A DNA stretch of 64,000 nt from Sepioteuthis lessoniana (GCA_963585895.1 OY757916.1:23592691-23656690); one strand, 5' to 3'. Positions 31,623 through 42,320 are shown, numbered from the stretch's first letter. Numbers and translations: made by a program. Notes: generated from the letters alone by a model not told the origin.

Positions 31623-31855
31623 TGTTTTATAATTATTAAAAAAAAAGATGGAGTCTCTGAGATCTTCCCTGTTGACTTTATTCACTTTCTCTTTTCAGGT
31701 TATTCCTGGGAAATAGTTTCTATATTGATATATTTAACCAAATATTGCAAAATCATGCTTTTGATGATGGAGCAGATGTTTTATGTAAAGACATATTATG
31801 AAACTAAATCTTTTAAGATATTTTAAGGAAGTTACGGAAAGAAGTTGAATTTCAA

Positions 31856-32623
31856 TGTTATGTTTTGACCCGTTGACCCGGCCAAAAATGCCATTCAAGG
31901 TAATGCACCAGAAGGAGGTGACACATTCTGGTGGCAGTTATGAGAGGAAATCGCGTGGGCGGAAATTGGCTGATGAAATGGGACAAGGTAAAAAAGATCC
32001 CATTATACTCTCATAGACTGACGCACCGGAAGAGAGTGACCTCTGAACTGGATGACAGTTATTTCCGCTCGATGACGATCACACAGGCCATTCCAAAGAA
32101 AGCGGAAGTGACACATCCCAGTCTCCAGATATCGGAAGTAGTCGTGGAGGCGTGTCCATATCAGCGTGTGGGAGTTTGAAGGTAATATAAGGCCGACGAG
32201 TTGAGTTCCGGGCAGTTGAGTTCAATGAGCCAGTGGAGATAGGCGAGAAGGAGGGCAAGCAGTACAGTGGAAGACGGAAGTAGATGCGATGTAGTAAGGA
32301 AAGCCAGCACACAGAAGAGTTTACTCCAGGGTCCGGTTGAGCAACCATGGAGAACGAGAAAGACACAACGCTGACGGCCATAACTTCGGGGTCAAAATAT
32401 TTCAGTAATGTTCGGTCCCCAGCTACCTCTCACATGCAAACTTTGAGTAACCCTTTTCGAAACCTTACAAATAAAGTGAGAGGTAAAATATTTTATAAAG
32501 AAGTCTTCCTGTGTCTTCCTTCCTGCTTCCTTTCTTCATGCGTCTGTCTTTGTCGTTGTGAGTTATTCTACATATATATGTGCACATATGTAGATGTGAA
32601 TCTACATGTGTGACTATATAACA
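31856..32623 (+). mobile_element. LTR-H copy 2: solo LTR with 4 bp duplication
   Basis: 768 bp. Starts TGTTATGTTTTGACCC and ends CTATATAACA, so TGTTAT and ATAACA are inverted ends. TCAA flanks both sides (31852-31855, 32624-32627). Inside: CCGGAAGAGAGTGACCTCTG, a TATA-like AATATAAGGCC (~32185), CCCTTTTCGAAACCTTACAA with AATAAAGTGAGAGG (poly-A signal, ~32471). No pol or gag sequence adjoins. Confidence 0.85.
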
Positions 32624-32629
32624 TCAACA

Positions 32630-34300
32630 CATTTCCTATCAGGAGTCAGATTATTAAGTTGATTGAGAACTTTAAAAGTTATGGCAATTGTGAAGATTGT
32701 AGGTCAATGGTTTCCTCTCCATCTGATCAAGCAGAAGGAATGTGCACACATCATCAATAACTTTGCATGCCACGTTCAACAGTGCATTCACCTGAACAGT
32801 AAATATCTGGAGCATGTACTCTAGGGTTTCTCTGGACATTTTAACTGATGTTTGAGACTAAATTGTTGCAGATTCTAAACTATTATCTTTTTCCTTTTCA
32901 ATAATTGTAATTTTCTTTATTCTATCATAAGTGGTTCTTGATTTGTGTTCAATCATTTTGTTTTAAAAACTGTGAAATACCCCATAGATTGGTAAGATCT
33001 ATTTTTGTCATTTAATGTAGCATTCAAATTAAGTCCAAAATTGTTAAACTTGGAAAAACACTGTGTTGACAGCTATTAAATATGGAGTCAATCTGAGACC
33101 ACTGCTCTGATTGGACGGTTTTAGTCAGGTTATGAGGTTCGAGTGGGGCAAAGCTGTGTTGCCATTTACTATCTGACTCCATTCTGGATTCTTTTATTTT
33201 GTTGGTATAACATTTTGGATAAGAAGTCCATAAAAGAATTATATGAAAGAAGATAGTAACAGATTAGAGAAAAAGACATTTTTTAATATTTTTCCTTTAT
33301 TTCTGGGTTCAACAACCATTCAATGTGTGAGGAAATTCTCCCTGAATAAAATTGAAATGGCTGAATCCCCCAGTCAAGGTGTCAAAAATGCATTAGTTGT
33401 TTCTTGGGTATATATGTGTCTTTATTTGGTATTTACAGCTTTTAACAACGTGTTCGGTATATAAAGCTTTTGCAATGTGTTAGTCATTTTGGGCGTTCAT
33501 CTAAGTCCAATGTTTTTGTTCATAGTTCGATTGGTCCATTTTGATACTTTTTATATTTTGGCGTACTGTGAACCGAGAGAACTGCTACTGGTGAAAGGTT
33601 AGCCAATGTGGCGCTTTTGAGCAGCCACATGGCCTTCTAGTAGCAGCAAGGAAGATTTAGATGTTGTCACTCCGCTGGTCACTGCTGAAAGAGAATGAGC
33701 TTCCTCCTTTTGTTGGGACGGTCCTTTTGTTTTGCGCATGTGTCGCCCTTATTCCTGTCAGAGGCCTATGGGAGTTTCTGCATTTCTTAATAATTATTTT
33801 AATTCAATTTGATTTTTTGATTTTTTATTTATTGTTTATTCCCTAGAAAGTAACTAGAATTTTTTTTGAGTTAGAAAGAAGTTAGAAACAATTGACCTTA
33901 GGAATTAAATGTTTCATCTAGCCATTTAGGGCACAATGTTTAATGATTAAAAGTCAACAGTAAAGAAAAGGAAAAATGTACGCATGAAGTTGCATTGTCA
34001 TTTCTCATCGATAAATAGGAACAAAAATGGCAACACAAAAGAGACATCAGAACAACCAAGGTAATAAAATGGCCAACTAGAGATGTGAATTGAATTGAAG
34101 TGAAGTGATGAACAAACTGCAGTGAGGAGTTGGGAGCTGGTCGATCATAGAGTAAGGACCATATTTCATATTTATTACTAAGCTTACTTTAGTCTGATAC
34201 ACAGGCGTTAGGTTGCTTACAGTACTTGTTGTCACTCACAATTCGAACAGGCTCATCTCTGCTTAACTTAAGTGATTTGGTTTAATCCAGTTCTAGGTCC
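32630..34300. other. Mostly unique sequence, GC-richer at 33480-33790
   Basis: 33069-33140 and 33974-34070 are old copies of the repeat at 26225-26600. A TATATAAAGC near 33462 and the GC-richer stretch that follows resemble a promoter or LTR, but I find no terminal dinucleotides or target duplication to back that. Confidence 0.4.
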
Positions 34301-34309
34301 TAAAGAAAT

Positions 34310-34625
34310 TTCTTAGGTAAGACACTAAACTGTACCTAATAGTGAGCCTTCAGTTTTGGAGATCTTGGGAGTATAGAGTGCCCCTTTATTGTCATTACTC
34401 CCAGTTCCATTTAGATTCAGAGTGCTAGTGCTTATTAGGCTCCTATCTATGATTCAAATAAATCTATTTAAAAAAAATTGTATTTGATTGGACTATGAGC
34501 AAAAAAAAAACTCCTAAGAAATAAGTACACAAAAAATGCAAGAGTAAATATACAAGGAATGTGATTCTCTAACCTCAAGTTATACGATAACCCAAGACAG
34601 GTTGACATGCCACTAAAATCAACCA
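34310..34625 (+). repeat. RepA' copy
   Basis: AAGACACTAAACTGTACCTA, TTTATTGTCATTACTCCCAG, GGCTCCTATCTATGATTCAA, and a tail AGGTTGACATGCCACTAAAA. Diverged from RepA but in the same order. Confidence 0.65.
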
Positions 34626-35090
34626 ATCACACTAGCCGTTTTATTTTCTCTTTGCAATGAAATCTTGATTTCTTCTATTAAGAATGAATACTTATATCAG
34701 AGGTTCATGCAATTTCAAAATTTTTTTTTTTTTTTTCACTTTTTCAGTATTTTTTGTATTTTACTCTTTTCTCAAAATCGCTGCATCTATTTTCTGACCT
34801 TGTCATTATTTATAATGATGAAATCCAGTTTCCTGATCTGAGGAGGAAAACAAGAAACTAGGGTCATATACTTATAGACAAGTTTTCTTCTTATCACTAA
34901 TATTTCTCAGTGGTAATAAAGAATTGTGAGAGAGTTTTTAATGCAACAATTTATTTATCCGAGTAATAATTAGTAAGACAAACGCAAATGACATTTCTTT
35001 TTAAATAAAAAGAAAAATAAATAAAGAATTTTGATGTCCATCTTGTTATAATGAAGATTACATATCTGTCTTTCGATAAGCAAAACTTGT
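34626..35090. other. Unique AT-rich sequence
   Basis: A T run at 34720-34736. Nothing else recognised. Confidence 0.5.
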
Positions 35091-35094
35091 TTAC

Positions 35095-35612
35095 TTGGTT
35101 GGTTGGGTTTTATGGTATATCAACCTTTGTTGGTTATTTAATGCCAAATCCATTTTTATACAAATAAACTGTTCCATTTCAAACAATTCAGTTTAGCATA
35201 AATACAGTTTGTCAAACACATTTCTATTTCAAGCTTTTCAGTTTTGTCAAACAGTTCTATTTCAAACAATTCAGTTTAGCTTAAGTACAGTTTCAAAGAT
35301 AAAAACAGTTCTATTTCTATCAATTCAGCTTAGCATACGAAAACAGTTCAATTTCAAACAATTCAGTCTACGATAAGTACGCAGTTTAAACGGTGTGTAA
35401 ACAAAATCTATGCTTATAATAAAATGAATTATTTGAATTAGAATTGTTGGACTAAACTGAATAGCTTAAAATAGAAATGTTTTTGACAATTAAACTGTGT
35501 ACTCATGCTTAACTGAATTGTTTGAAATACAACTGTTAATTTGTATAAAAATGGATTTGGCATTAAATAACCTACAATGGTTGATATTTGATAAAAACCA
35601 ACCAACCAACAA
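35095..35612. repeat. Two RepA halves, head-to-head inverted
   Basis: 35095-35390 is reversed RepA starting at the tail (GGTTGGTTGGGTTTTATGG); 35385-35612 is forward RepA ending GGCATTAAATAACCTACAAT and (AACC)n. The tails face outwards, and both 5' halves are lost at the centre. The region can fold back on itself. Confidence 0.75.
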
Positions 35613-35983
35613 AACATCTCATGTTATTAACATATTTAAAATCCTGCAATGTCTGTTATATATCACAAAGAAATAAAGGTTTATATAGTATATGGTGTGG
35701 CTAATTTGCCTGCTGTTTTTAACAAAACCAAGTTTAATAAATAATTACTTGATGCTATTGATTTCAAAGATTATTGTTTTATTCTCAAATGTTATAAAAG
35801 TAATTCTGTGTATAATTTTATGTAGAAATCAATTAAAATAAAATTGAAATAAGTGTTAAATTTTTTGTTGTATGGATCTTCATTAAGTTTTGTTAGTCTT
35901 TCTAGTTTAATCAGATATTTTATTACATTAAAAATTAAATATTTGTGCCTTTAGAGGACATATTTGTGCTAATATTATCAGTA

Positions 35984-36233
35984 CCGGCTCGTTGGCCTAG
36001 TAGGTAGAATGTTAACCAATGGTCCGGAAGATCTGGGTTCAATCCCAGGTTGTGTCATACCAAAGACTTTAAAAATGGTACTTGACACCTCCTTGCTTAA
36101 CACTCAGCAATATAAGGTACATATCAAGGGTAAAGTGAAGAAATCAAGGGAAAGGAGTTGCACCACGGTATTGTAGCTATTGAAAAGGAAGCCTTTTGGT
36201 CACCCTTGACTATGGTCGCCAACTTTACTTGTG
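35984..36233 (+). mobile_element. SINE-B copy
   Basis: A box TTGGCCTAGTAGGTAGAATG, B box GGTTCAATCCCAGG, body through AAGGGTAAAGTGAAG, end ATGGTCGCCAACTTTACTT. Confidence 0.9.
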
Positions 36234-36750
36234 CCCAGTGCAGGGATGAGTTGTATATTTTTGCTAGTACAGTTAATAGATTTGCAAGCCGATTCTTATG
36301 TCACTATATAACCATCCTAATTATTATATAATTAAAGTAATGATTAATTATATTAATCATTTTTAATTAATTATATTTTATCATTTAGTTTGGTAAGGCT
36401 TTGAACTATTTGATATCTCTGGTTCTGGTGTTGTAGTCTGATGGGGCACTCACACACCTGCATAGAAAGGATATGACTATCATCTTTTGTCATAATAAAC
36501 TCCCAAACAGGAAACGGAGCTAGATGCACAGTTGGAGTGAATTGAGTGGGTGGATGTCATCATGCCAAGAAGAGATGGCCTGAGAATTTATGGATTTTGA
36601 AAAAACAGAAAGGCCGAGATGAGGTGATATCTTAGACACTAGAAGATGTGGTACCGCACATGTGAGGGGGTGTCAGCATAGTATGATTGGCATAGGCTCT
36701 TATGAATTGTGTCTCTCTCTCCGTGTCACGAAGGGCTGAAGGCAGAAAGA
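36234..36750. other. Unique sequence with an AT palindrome
   Basis: 36322-36375 is a run of TAATTA steps. Nothing else recognised. Confidence 0.5.
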
Positions 36751-36764
36751 AATAAACCCGTTTG

Positions 36765-37055
36765 GTGGTGCCCGTGGTGTAATGGTTATCGTCGTAGGAA
36801 ATGGACACGGTGACACGAGTTGGAATCCTGGACAAGACTGATTGCATTTCACATAGCACAAATACCCTTGGGAAAGGTATGAATCCAAATATTCTCCCTC
36901 CAGCTATGAGTAAATAGTAGGGCAGACTGGGTTCTTCAGCCTTGGTGAGGCAACTAGTCTAGGAGAAGGAAAACTCTGAATGCAAACCTGTTAAACTCCG
37001 CTTAAAAATTGACCTTGTGTCATATCCTGCCCGAGCGGAGGGTTTGATAAATATG
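36765..37055 (+). mobile_element. Chimeric SINE: SINE-C head with SINE-J tail
   Basis: 291 bp. The head GTGGTGCCCGTGGTGTAATG (A box) with GAGTTGGAATCCTGG (decayed B box) and the body AAAGGTATGAATCC and AGCTATGAGTAAATAG are SINE-C. From 36917 the sequence becomes SINE-J (GGCAGACTGGGTTCTTCAGC to GGGTTTGATAAATATG). One exact duplication, ATAAACCCGTTTG (36752-36764 and 37056-37068), flanks the whole, so both halves were inserted together as one unit. Confidence 0.9.
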
Positions 37056-37216
37056 ATAAACCCGTTTGTATCATAAATGACAGAGTCCACCTGTATCATT
37101 GTTATTGGTATTGATGTCATCATAGCAATACAACACAATCAGAAACAATGACTTTTAAAAAAGTGATTAAAAAAGTTGACAAAATCAGGAAGGAATGATT
37201 TCTTCATCAAAGTCTA

Positions 37217-37420
37217 AAATGTGAGAAAACAATCAATCAGAATTATACTCATGCTAAACTGAATTGTTTAATATTGAACTGTTTTGACATTAAATTGTGT
37301 GTAAACAAAATCGATACTTATAGTAAAATGAATTGTTTGAATTAGAACTGTTTGACTAAACCGAATAGCTTGAAATAGAAATGTTTTTGACAATGTGAGA
37401 AAACAATCAACCGGAATGAT
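37217..37420 (+). repeat. RepA fragment between 25 bp direct repeats
   Basis: TGTGAGAAAACAATCAATCA (37219) and TGTGAGAAAACAATCAACCG (37394) flank 150 bp of inner RepA (ATGCTAAACTGAATTGTTTA to TAGCTTGAAATAGAAATG). Either a long target duplication or a duplicated segment. Confidence 0.6.
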
Positions 37421-37435
37421 CATGTGTAGTTATAA

Positions 37436-37867
37436 TGTTATATAACATATGCCATGGATTTTCAGTTCATTCCTAGTGACCCCGTGTGCTTTGACAAGCT
37501 GTCACGTTGTGATTAGTAAACAGGGCAGCACGATTAGGGCACTCTGGTACAACAGGTGTGTAACCGGAAGGAGACCACATGATGAGAACCACTCAGTCAG
37601 ATTTGGAGAGAATCACAGTGGAGCCAGGGACACACAGCCAATCAGAAGCGTCTCTGAAGAGGTTGCAAGCGTTGGCACCCCCTGGTTCCTGGAAGATGAT
37701 ATGGGGAGAAGAATTCCTCTCTCTTAGTATATGTCTCCCCACCCACCTCTCACACACCACAGAAACATCAACCCTTTCGAGAATAAAGGGTGAGAGATAT
37801 ATATTTTTATAAAGAAGTGTGTTCGTTCATTGAAGTTCACTTGTATTTGTATTTCAGCGATATAACA
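37436..37867 (+). mobile_element. LTR-H copy 3: short solo LTR with 4 bp duplication
   Basis: 432 bp. Starts TGTTATATAACATATG and ends CAGCGATATAACA; TGTTATAT and ATATAACA are inverted ends. ATAA flanks both sides (37432-37435, 37868-37871). It shares CCTTTCGAGAATAAAGGGTG and TTTTATAAAGAAGTGTGTTC with the other LTR-H copies; the first half differs, so it is a separate subfamily. Confidence 0.85.
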
Positions 37868-37987
37868 ATAAGATTAGACTGGTACAAGACCACAAGAGTT
37901 GAGCACCAATGAAAATCAAACTTATGCTAATACTTAAGAGTTTACTAGACTAACTTAGTAACCTAAACTTACATCTTGTGGACAGAT

Positions 37988-38217
37988 GGTTATTTTCTTG
38001 TCTGTCACCACACGTCAACTTTTTCCTCCTTTTCCTCATCTGAACTTAAGTCATCTGTATCTCTGTCAACTTTGTCGATGCCCAGCAATTTGACACCAGG
38101 AAGAAAAAGAGACTGTCCATTCCAGGAGACTAAATGACTCTTTCGACACTCTTTGGTGCCTCAGGAACTTTCTCTTCTTCGATTTGATATTTCACTCTAG
38201 TTTTGTCAGTATTCGGT
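37988..38217 (-). pseudogene. Frameshifted coding fragment, unidentified
   Basis: Minus strand: KPNTDKTRVKYQIEEEKVPE then APKSVERVI, then a two-base shift, then SWNGQSLFLPGVKLLGIDKV then DRDTDDLSSDEEKEEKVDVW and a stop. The acidic C-terminus and the clean single break suggest a once-coding C-terminus, host retrocopy or transposon ORF. I do not recognise it. It abuts the tail of a reversed RepA. Confidence 0.4.
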
Positions 38218-38730
38218 TTGGCTTGATTTGGTTTTAGGGCATATCAACCATTATTGGTTACTTAATGCCAAATCCTGCTTTTATATATATATTAAATATA
38301 TATAATTTTTAAACACATTTTGTAGATACAAAAAGTTAAATGATCAAACAGCTCTATTTCAAACAATTTAATTTAGCATTAGTTAACAAAGTTAAATAGT
38401 TTCAAGTATTGCTATGTATCACAAACAATTGAGTTAAACATCAGTCATTTGTTTACACACAATTAAATGATCAAACAGTTCTATTTCAAGTAATTCAATT
38501 TAGTATGTCATTTGTTTTCACTCAGTTTGAATGTCAAACAGTTCTATTTGACCCACAGATAAGACCCTATCAGGCCAGTTGACCTTGGAGTGATAGCAAT
38601 GAAGAGGTTCTCTGCATTCCCTAAAGCTCCAGCCTTACTAGAGCCTGAACATCATATTGTTTGATGTCATATCCAGGACACTCATTGGGGGGGGGGGCTT
38701 ACTCTACAGCCCCAGCCAGCTGGGCTTTAA
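38218..38730 (-). repeat. RepA copy
   Basis: From TTGGTTTTAGGGCATATCAA to CAGCCCCAGCCAGCTGGGC, with an 11-base G run at 38687-38697 where the family usually has GGGGG. Confidence 0.8.
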
Positions 38731-38812
38731 TCGATGGAATAAGAGAGTCAACCGAATAAATGTAGAACTGAACCAAATTCGGACAGAGGTTCCAAGAGAA
38801 CAAAGTAAGGCA

Positions 38813-39035
38813 AAGTTAGCAACCGTAGTTCAATAGCTACTACAATGAGAAGTAGCATAGGGCTCTACTCCTTTCCCTGGATTGCTCCACTTTATCCTTG
38901 ATCCTTGCCTTATAGTACTGAGTACTAAGCAAGGTGGCATCAAGTACCATTTTTTGAGTCTTTGGTATGACTTGACCTGGGATTGAACCTTGGTCCCCCG
39001 GACCATTGGCAAACACTCTAACCATTAGGCCCAAT
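38813..39035 (-). mobile_element. SINE-B copy
   Basis: AGTTCAATAGCTACTACAAT, CTTTCCCTGGATTGCTCCAC, TTTGAGTCTTTGGTATGACT, CCTGGGATTGAACCTTGG, CCATTGGCAAACACTCTAAC. Confidence 0.85.
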
Positions 39036-39234
39036 TATAGAAATAATCTTAGAACTTTTTACATAAGCTTTTATTTGTGGTCAGTTATCTTGCATCTGGT
39101 GATCTGACACTGGCGATGGATGTGTCAGTTATTTGTATTCAGACTGCCTTAGCCATCATAACGGTTCTGTACAAGACTGCTCAAAAGACGATGCTTTATA
39201 AAAATACAATTTAGCCTCAACAATTGAGTTCAAA

Positions 39235-39880
39235 TATCAACCTTGTCAGTGGTGAATAGAATACATTGACTGCATCTCCTGCAAAAAAGGTACCACACTA
39301 AGCTGCATCTGAGGGTGAGGCTCCAATTTTAGAAATCTAATGAGTACCCTTCATTACTATTATTTAGAACAATGTGACAATACCGACTTATGTGGTCGAA
39401 CATGGATCTCCAGACAACAAAGACAATTGTTGATATGGATTGTGCAACTGCAGTCTTATGACTAGAAATTGTAAATACATAAATCAGTCAGACAGAGGTC
39501 GGACAAAGTAGGTAGCATAGCATTGTGCGATGCAGCATTGTAAGTATTGTGTTAACATTCCATACTTAGAATTCGGCATTGTACGAAAATGAAGAGATTA
39601 TAAAATGTTGGCCGAAGTCATCTCTTGAATATGGAACTTTATAAAAGAGCCAACGAGGAATCATTTTGTACATTATGGAAATTACCATAACTCCCATGTT
39701 TATGCAGACCAGGTAGTATCAGTTTAAAAATTATTTGTATTTAATAGGACTGTGCACAAAAAAAAAACTCCAAAGAAACATCTATACAAATATAGTAAAT
39801 ATGGACAAGATTTACTAACCTCTAGGTATAAAATAGCCCTAGACACGTTGTTGTACCATTGAAATCAACTAATCTTATAA
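39235..39880 (+). repeat. RepA' copy, interrupted
   Basis: 39240-39370 (ACACTAAGCTGCATCTGAGG, TTCATTACTATTATTTAG) and 39720-39880 (AGGACTGTGCACAAAAAAA, TAGACACGTTGTTGTACCAT) match the two ends of the RepA' at 34310. The 350 bp between is unassigned. Confidence 0.55.
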
Positions 39881-40263
39881 CTCTTACTAGATATTCTCTA
39901 AGCTCTTAAATCTAGTCGGATTGAGTAAAATTAGGGATAAGACTAACTACCAATGGCTTATAAGTATTAATAGCTTACTAGAAAATTATATAAGACATCG
40001 TATATATGCAAATGTAAATCAATAAAAATCAAACTTTTTTAAATACTGTACAAGTGCCCTAGATATTTTTTAAGCTTTTAATGTAGTTTTATATGATATA
40101 TAATATTTATTTATATAATTTATATAATTTTATATAATGTAGTTTTTAATAAGTTTTACTTTGATTTGATTTGGTTTATTTAGTTGTCTGACTTTTTTAG
40201 ATGAAGCTTGAAGATTTTTATCATTAAGGGTTTTCATACTATTGTCTTCATCTTTACTGTTAT

Positions 40264-40311
40264 TTCCACAACATTTTGGTCGATATGTTCTCTAGCGTTC
40301 TTCAGGTGTTT
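40264..40311 (-). ncRNA. Hammerhead-like motif, PLE-E relative
   Basis: Minus strand: ACAC, CUGAAGA, a stem II of uncertain pairing (ACGCUAGAGAACAUAUCGAC), AAA in place of GAA, AUGU (palindrome-like), U, GUGG. Stem I CAC/GUG pairs. The G12 change should abolish cleavage. The surrounding 40200-40330 is otherwise unassigned. Confidence 0.35.
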
Positions 40312-40384
40312 GTCGAATTCAGGAACCTTCATGGAACTTTGAACTATGTCCTTTATTGAATCCACAGGGGTCGCCTTTTCTGAT

Positions 40385-40540
40385 TCCTTTAGCCATAACT
40401 GAGTACAAGTGTTAACAATTCCTGAATTGTTACTCGCCTGTAGTCAAGATTGAACCTGCAACCACTAGATGATTGTCTCCTTAGAAGCTTAGGGAACCAA
40501 TGCCTATAACCGTTATGCTATGTGTCCTGCTGGGCATTTG
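40385..40540 (-). mobile_element. tRNA-like SINE head, unassigned family
   Basis: Minus strand: GGACACATAGCATAACGGTT as A box and GCAGGTTCAATCTTGAC as B box, 80-90 bases apart by an expanded loop. The tail is not clear. Confidence 0.5.
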
Positions 40541-41200
40541 GTTTATTAGTTTAATGACATATCAGCTCCTTCTGGGTTATTTCATTTGATTCAGTTGTAA
40601 ATGTCAGATCATAAAAGGTCAGATCATAAAATGTCAGATCATGAAATTTTCAATGTTCCATTTCCTTTTTTGGAATTGTACCTTTTATTTTCTTTTTCTC
40701 TAATCATTTGTTAGCACAGAATCAACTGAGATCGAGTATTCCTATCTAATACAAATAATTTATGCATAATTATGTTTTAAAGAGACTAAACCTATCTAAT
40801 CAAAATCATTTGTTGGCACAAATGTTATATGTCAACACAGTTTTGGCTGGAGCAGTTGGATTGTCAACTGCATCTCTTAAGAGGGGTAACCCCCCACAAA
40901 AAAATGTCCAGTATATGACACTAAACTGCATCTGATGGTAAGGCTCCAGTCATTTTTAGGGAATGTGGAGTACCTCTTCTTTGCCATTACTCACATGTCT
41001 ACTCTGAGCTGGAGTGGTAGTACGTGTTAGGGTACCATTTTTGTGTTAAATAGAACTGTTTAATCATTTGTTGTACTTGAAACCATTTAACTGTGAGCAA
41101 TTAAAACTATTAGTGTTAGATAGCAATACTTAAAACAATTAAACTGTGTGCGAACAAATGAACTCAGTCTCATTTCAAAATGTTACCAACAAAGTATTTG

Positions 41201-41549
41201 AGAATTAATTTTTATTTATTGCGGACTATTTGTCCTCATCTTTGTAATTTTTTTTGTGTTGTTTCTTCCTTCACAACGTTTCGGCCAAATTTCACCTCTG
41301 GCCTTCTTCAGGTGATTTACCGTGACCTCAGATAGGAATGATGAGTCTTGTAACTGTATCCCCAGTAATTACTGCCTTCCTTAGTTGTTGTCTATCGCAC
41401 CAACAGAGGTGAAATTTGGCGAAAACGTAGTGAAGGAAGAAACAACACAAAAAAAAATTACAAAGATGAGGACAAAAAGTCCGCAATAAATAAAAATTAA
41501 TTCTCAGATTAAGAAGCCTCATCTCAAAATGATTCCAATTAAAGACAAT
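41201..41549 (-). mobile_element. PLE-E: hairpin element with target duplication
   Basis: 349 bp with ~98 bp inverted arms (41199-41297 and 41406-41506; 4-5 mismatches) around a ~105 bp loop. Flanked by an exact 13 bp duplication, AACAAAGTATTTG (41188-41200 and 41550-41562), inside RepA'. One arm holds a hammerhead motif. Penelope-like origin is inferred from the layout and motif; no reverse transcriptase is present. Confidence 0.8.
41271..41315 (-). ncRNA. Hammerhead ribozyme motif, PLE-E
   Basis: Minus strand: UCAC, CUGAAGA, A, GGCC with a 13-base loop and GGCC as stem II, GAA, ACGU (palindromic stem III), U17, GUGA. Stem I UCAC/GUGA is perfect and core bases are present. One extra A lies between the core and stem II. 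The other arm at 41406 carries a decayed copy (GGCGAAAACG). Confidence 0.6.
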
Positions 41550-41784
41550 AACAAAGTATTTGTTTACCAACAATAAATATTTAGTATGTATAGACAGGAT
41601 TTGGTATTAAATAACTTACAAGGGTTGATATAAAATACCACCAAATAACCAACTAAACATTTATATGCTTCAAGTATTCCTATCTAATCTGAATTCATTA
41701 TTAGTGATAAAACCCACTACCAATGTCTTGTAAGTGTAAGTTGCTGGCTACAAATCTATGCCAAATAACCTACATATGCATATG

Positions 41785-41846
41785 TATGTGTGTGTGTGGG
41801 TGGGTGCATGTGTGTTTGGGGTGCATTTGTGTGTGGGGGGGGGGGT
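41785..41846 (+). repeat. (TG)n and G-run tract
   Basis: GTGGGTGGGTGCATG, TTTGGGGTGC, then 11 consecutive G. Four or more G runs on one strand could form a quadruplex. Confidence 0.8.
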
Positions 41847-41849
41847 GCA

Positions 41850-42320
41850 ATGAAGATTATTGAAAAAAATTCCTCTAACCAAACATGTAAAAACAAAAAA
41901 ACAATGTTTTACTTAAAGAATGTTTCCAAATCAACAGTCACATGACCCAGACAATTCCTGGAGCATATCCAGGAAATGCTATAGAGGAAAGTGAGCCAGC
42001 CAGTTGAATGGTTGGTGGAATGGATGGTTGACGCACAGACATTAGTCTGGTATATGAGGGCAAAAAACTTCACAGGGATTGTCTGATCCTGATTGGTCAT
42101 GGCTAGCTTAGTCTGTACTAGACAAGTCCAGATCAGCATTTTCCGTCAGTAGGGTAGGTTCTGAAGAGGGTGGTGTCAGAGTATTAATGATTTTTGGAAG
42201 GCGAGAGGGCTGACTGAGGTTTGGGGATAGGTGCCAAAGTTTATGTGGAAGAAGAATTTGTTCAACAAACACAGATATTTCATGGATCTATTTTGTCTGC
42301 CCTTCTTTTAGTCAAGTGTT
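41850..42320. other. Unique sequence
   Basis: No repeat of the window. An open frame on the minus strand (41909-42139) has no recognisable motif. Confidence 0.4.

Larger units (their letters stand above)
40840..41660 (+). repeat. RepA' copy 4, split by PLE-E
   Basis: TTTTGGCTGGAGCAGTTGG, ACACTAAACTGCATCTGATG, GGAGTGGTAGTACGTGTTAG, then the insertion at 41201-41549, then GACAGGATTTGGTATTAAAT and ACAAGGGTTGATATAAAATA. Confidence 0.75.

Noticed and set aside
33455-33800. GC-richer stretch with a TATA-like site as another LTR or promoter
   Set aside because: No TG/CA ends, no poly-A signal in order, no target duplication and no second copy in the window.
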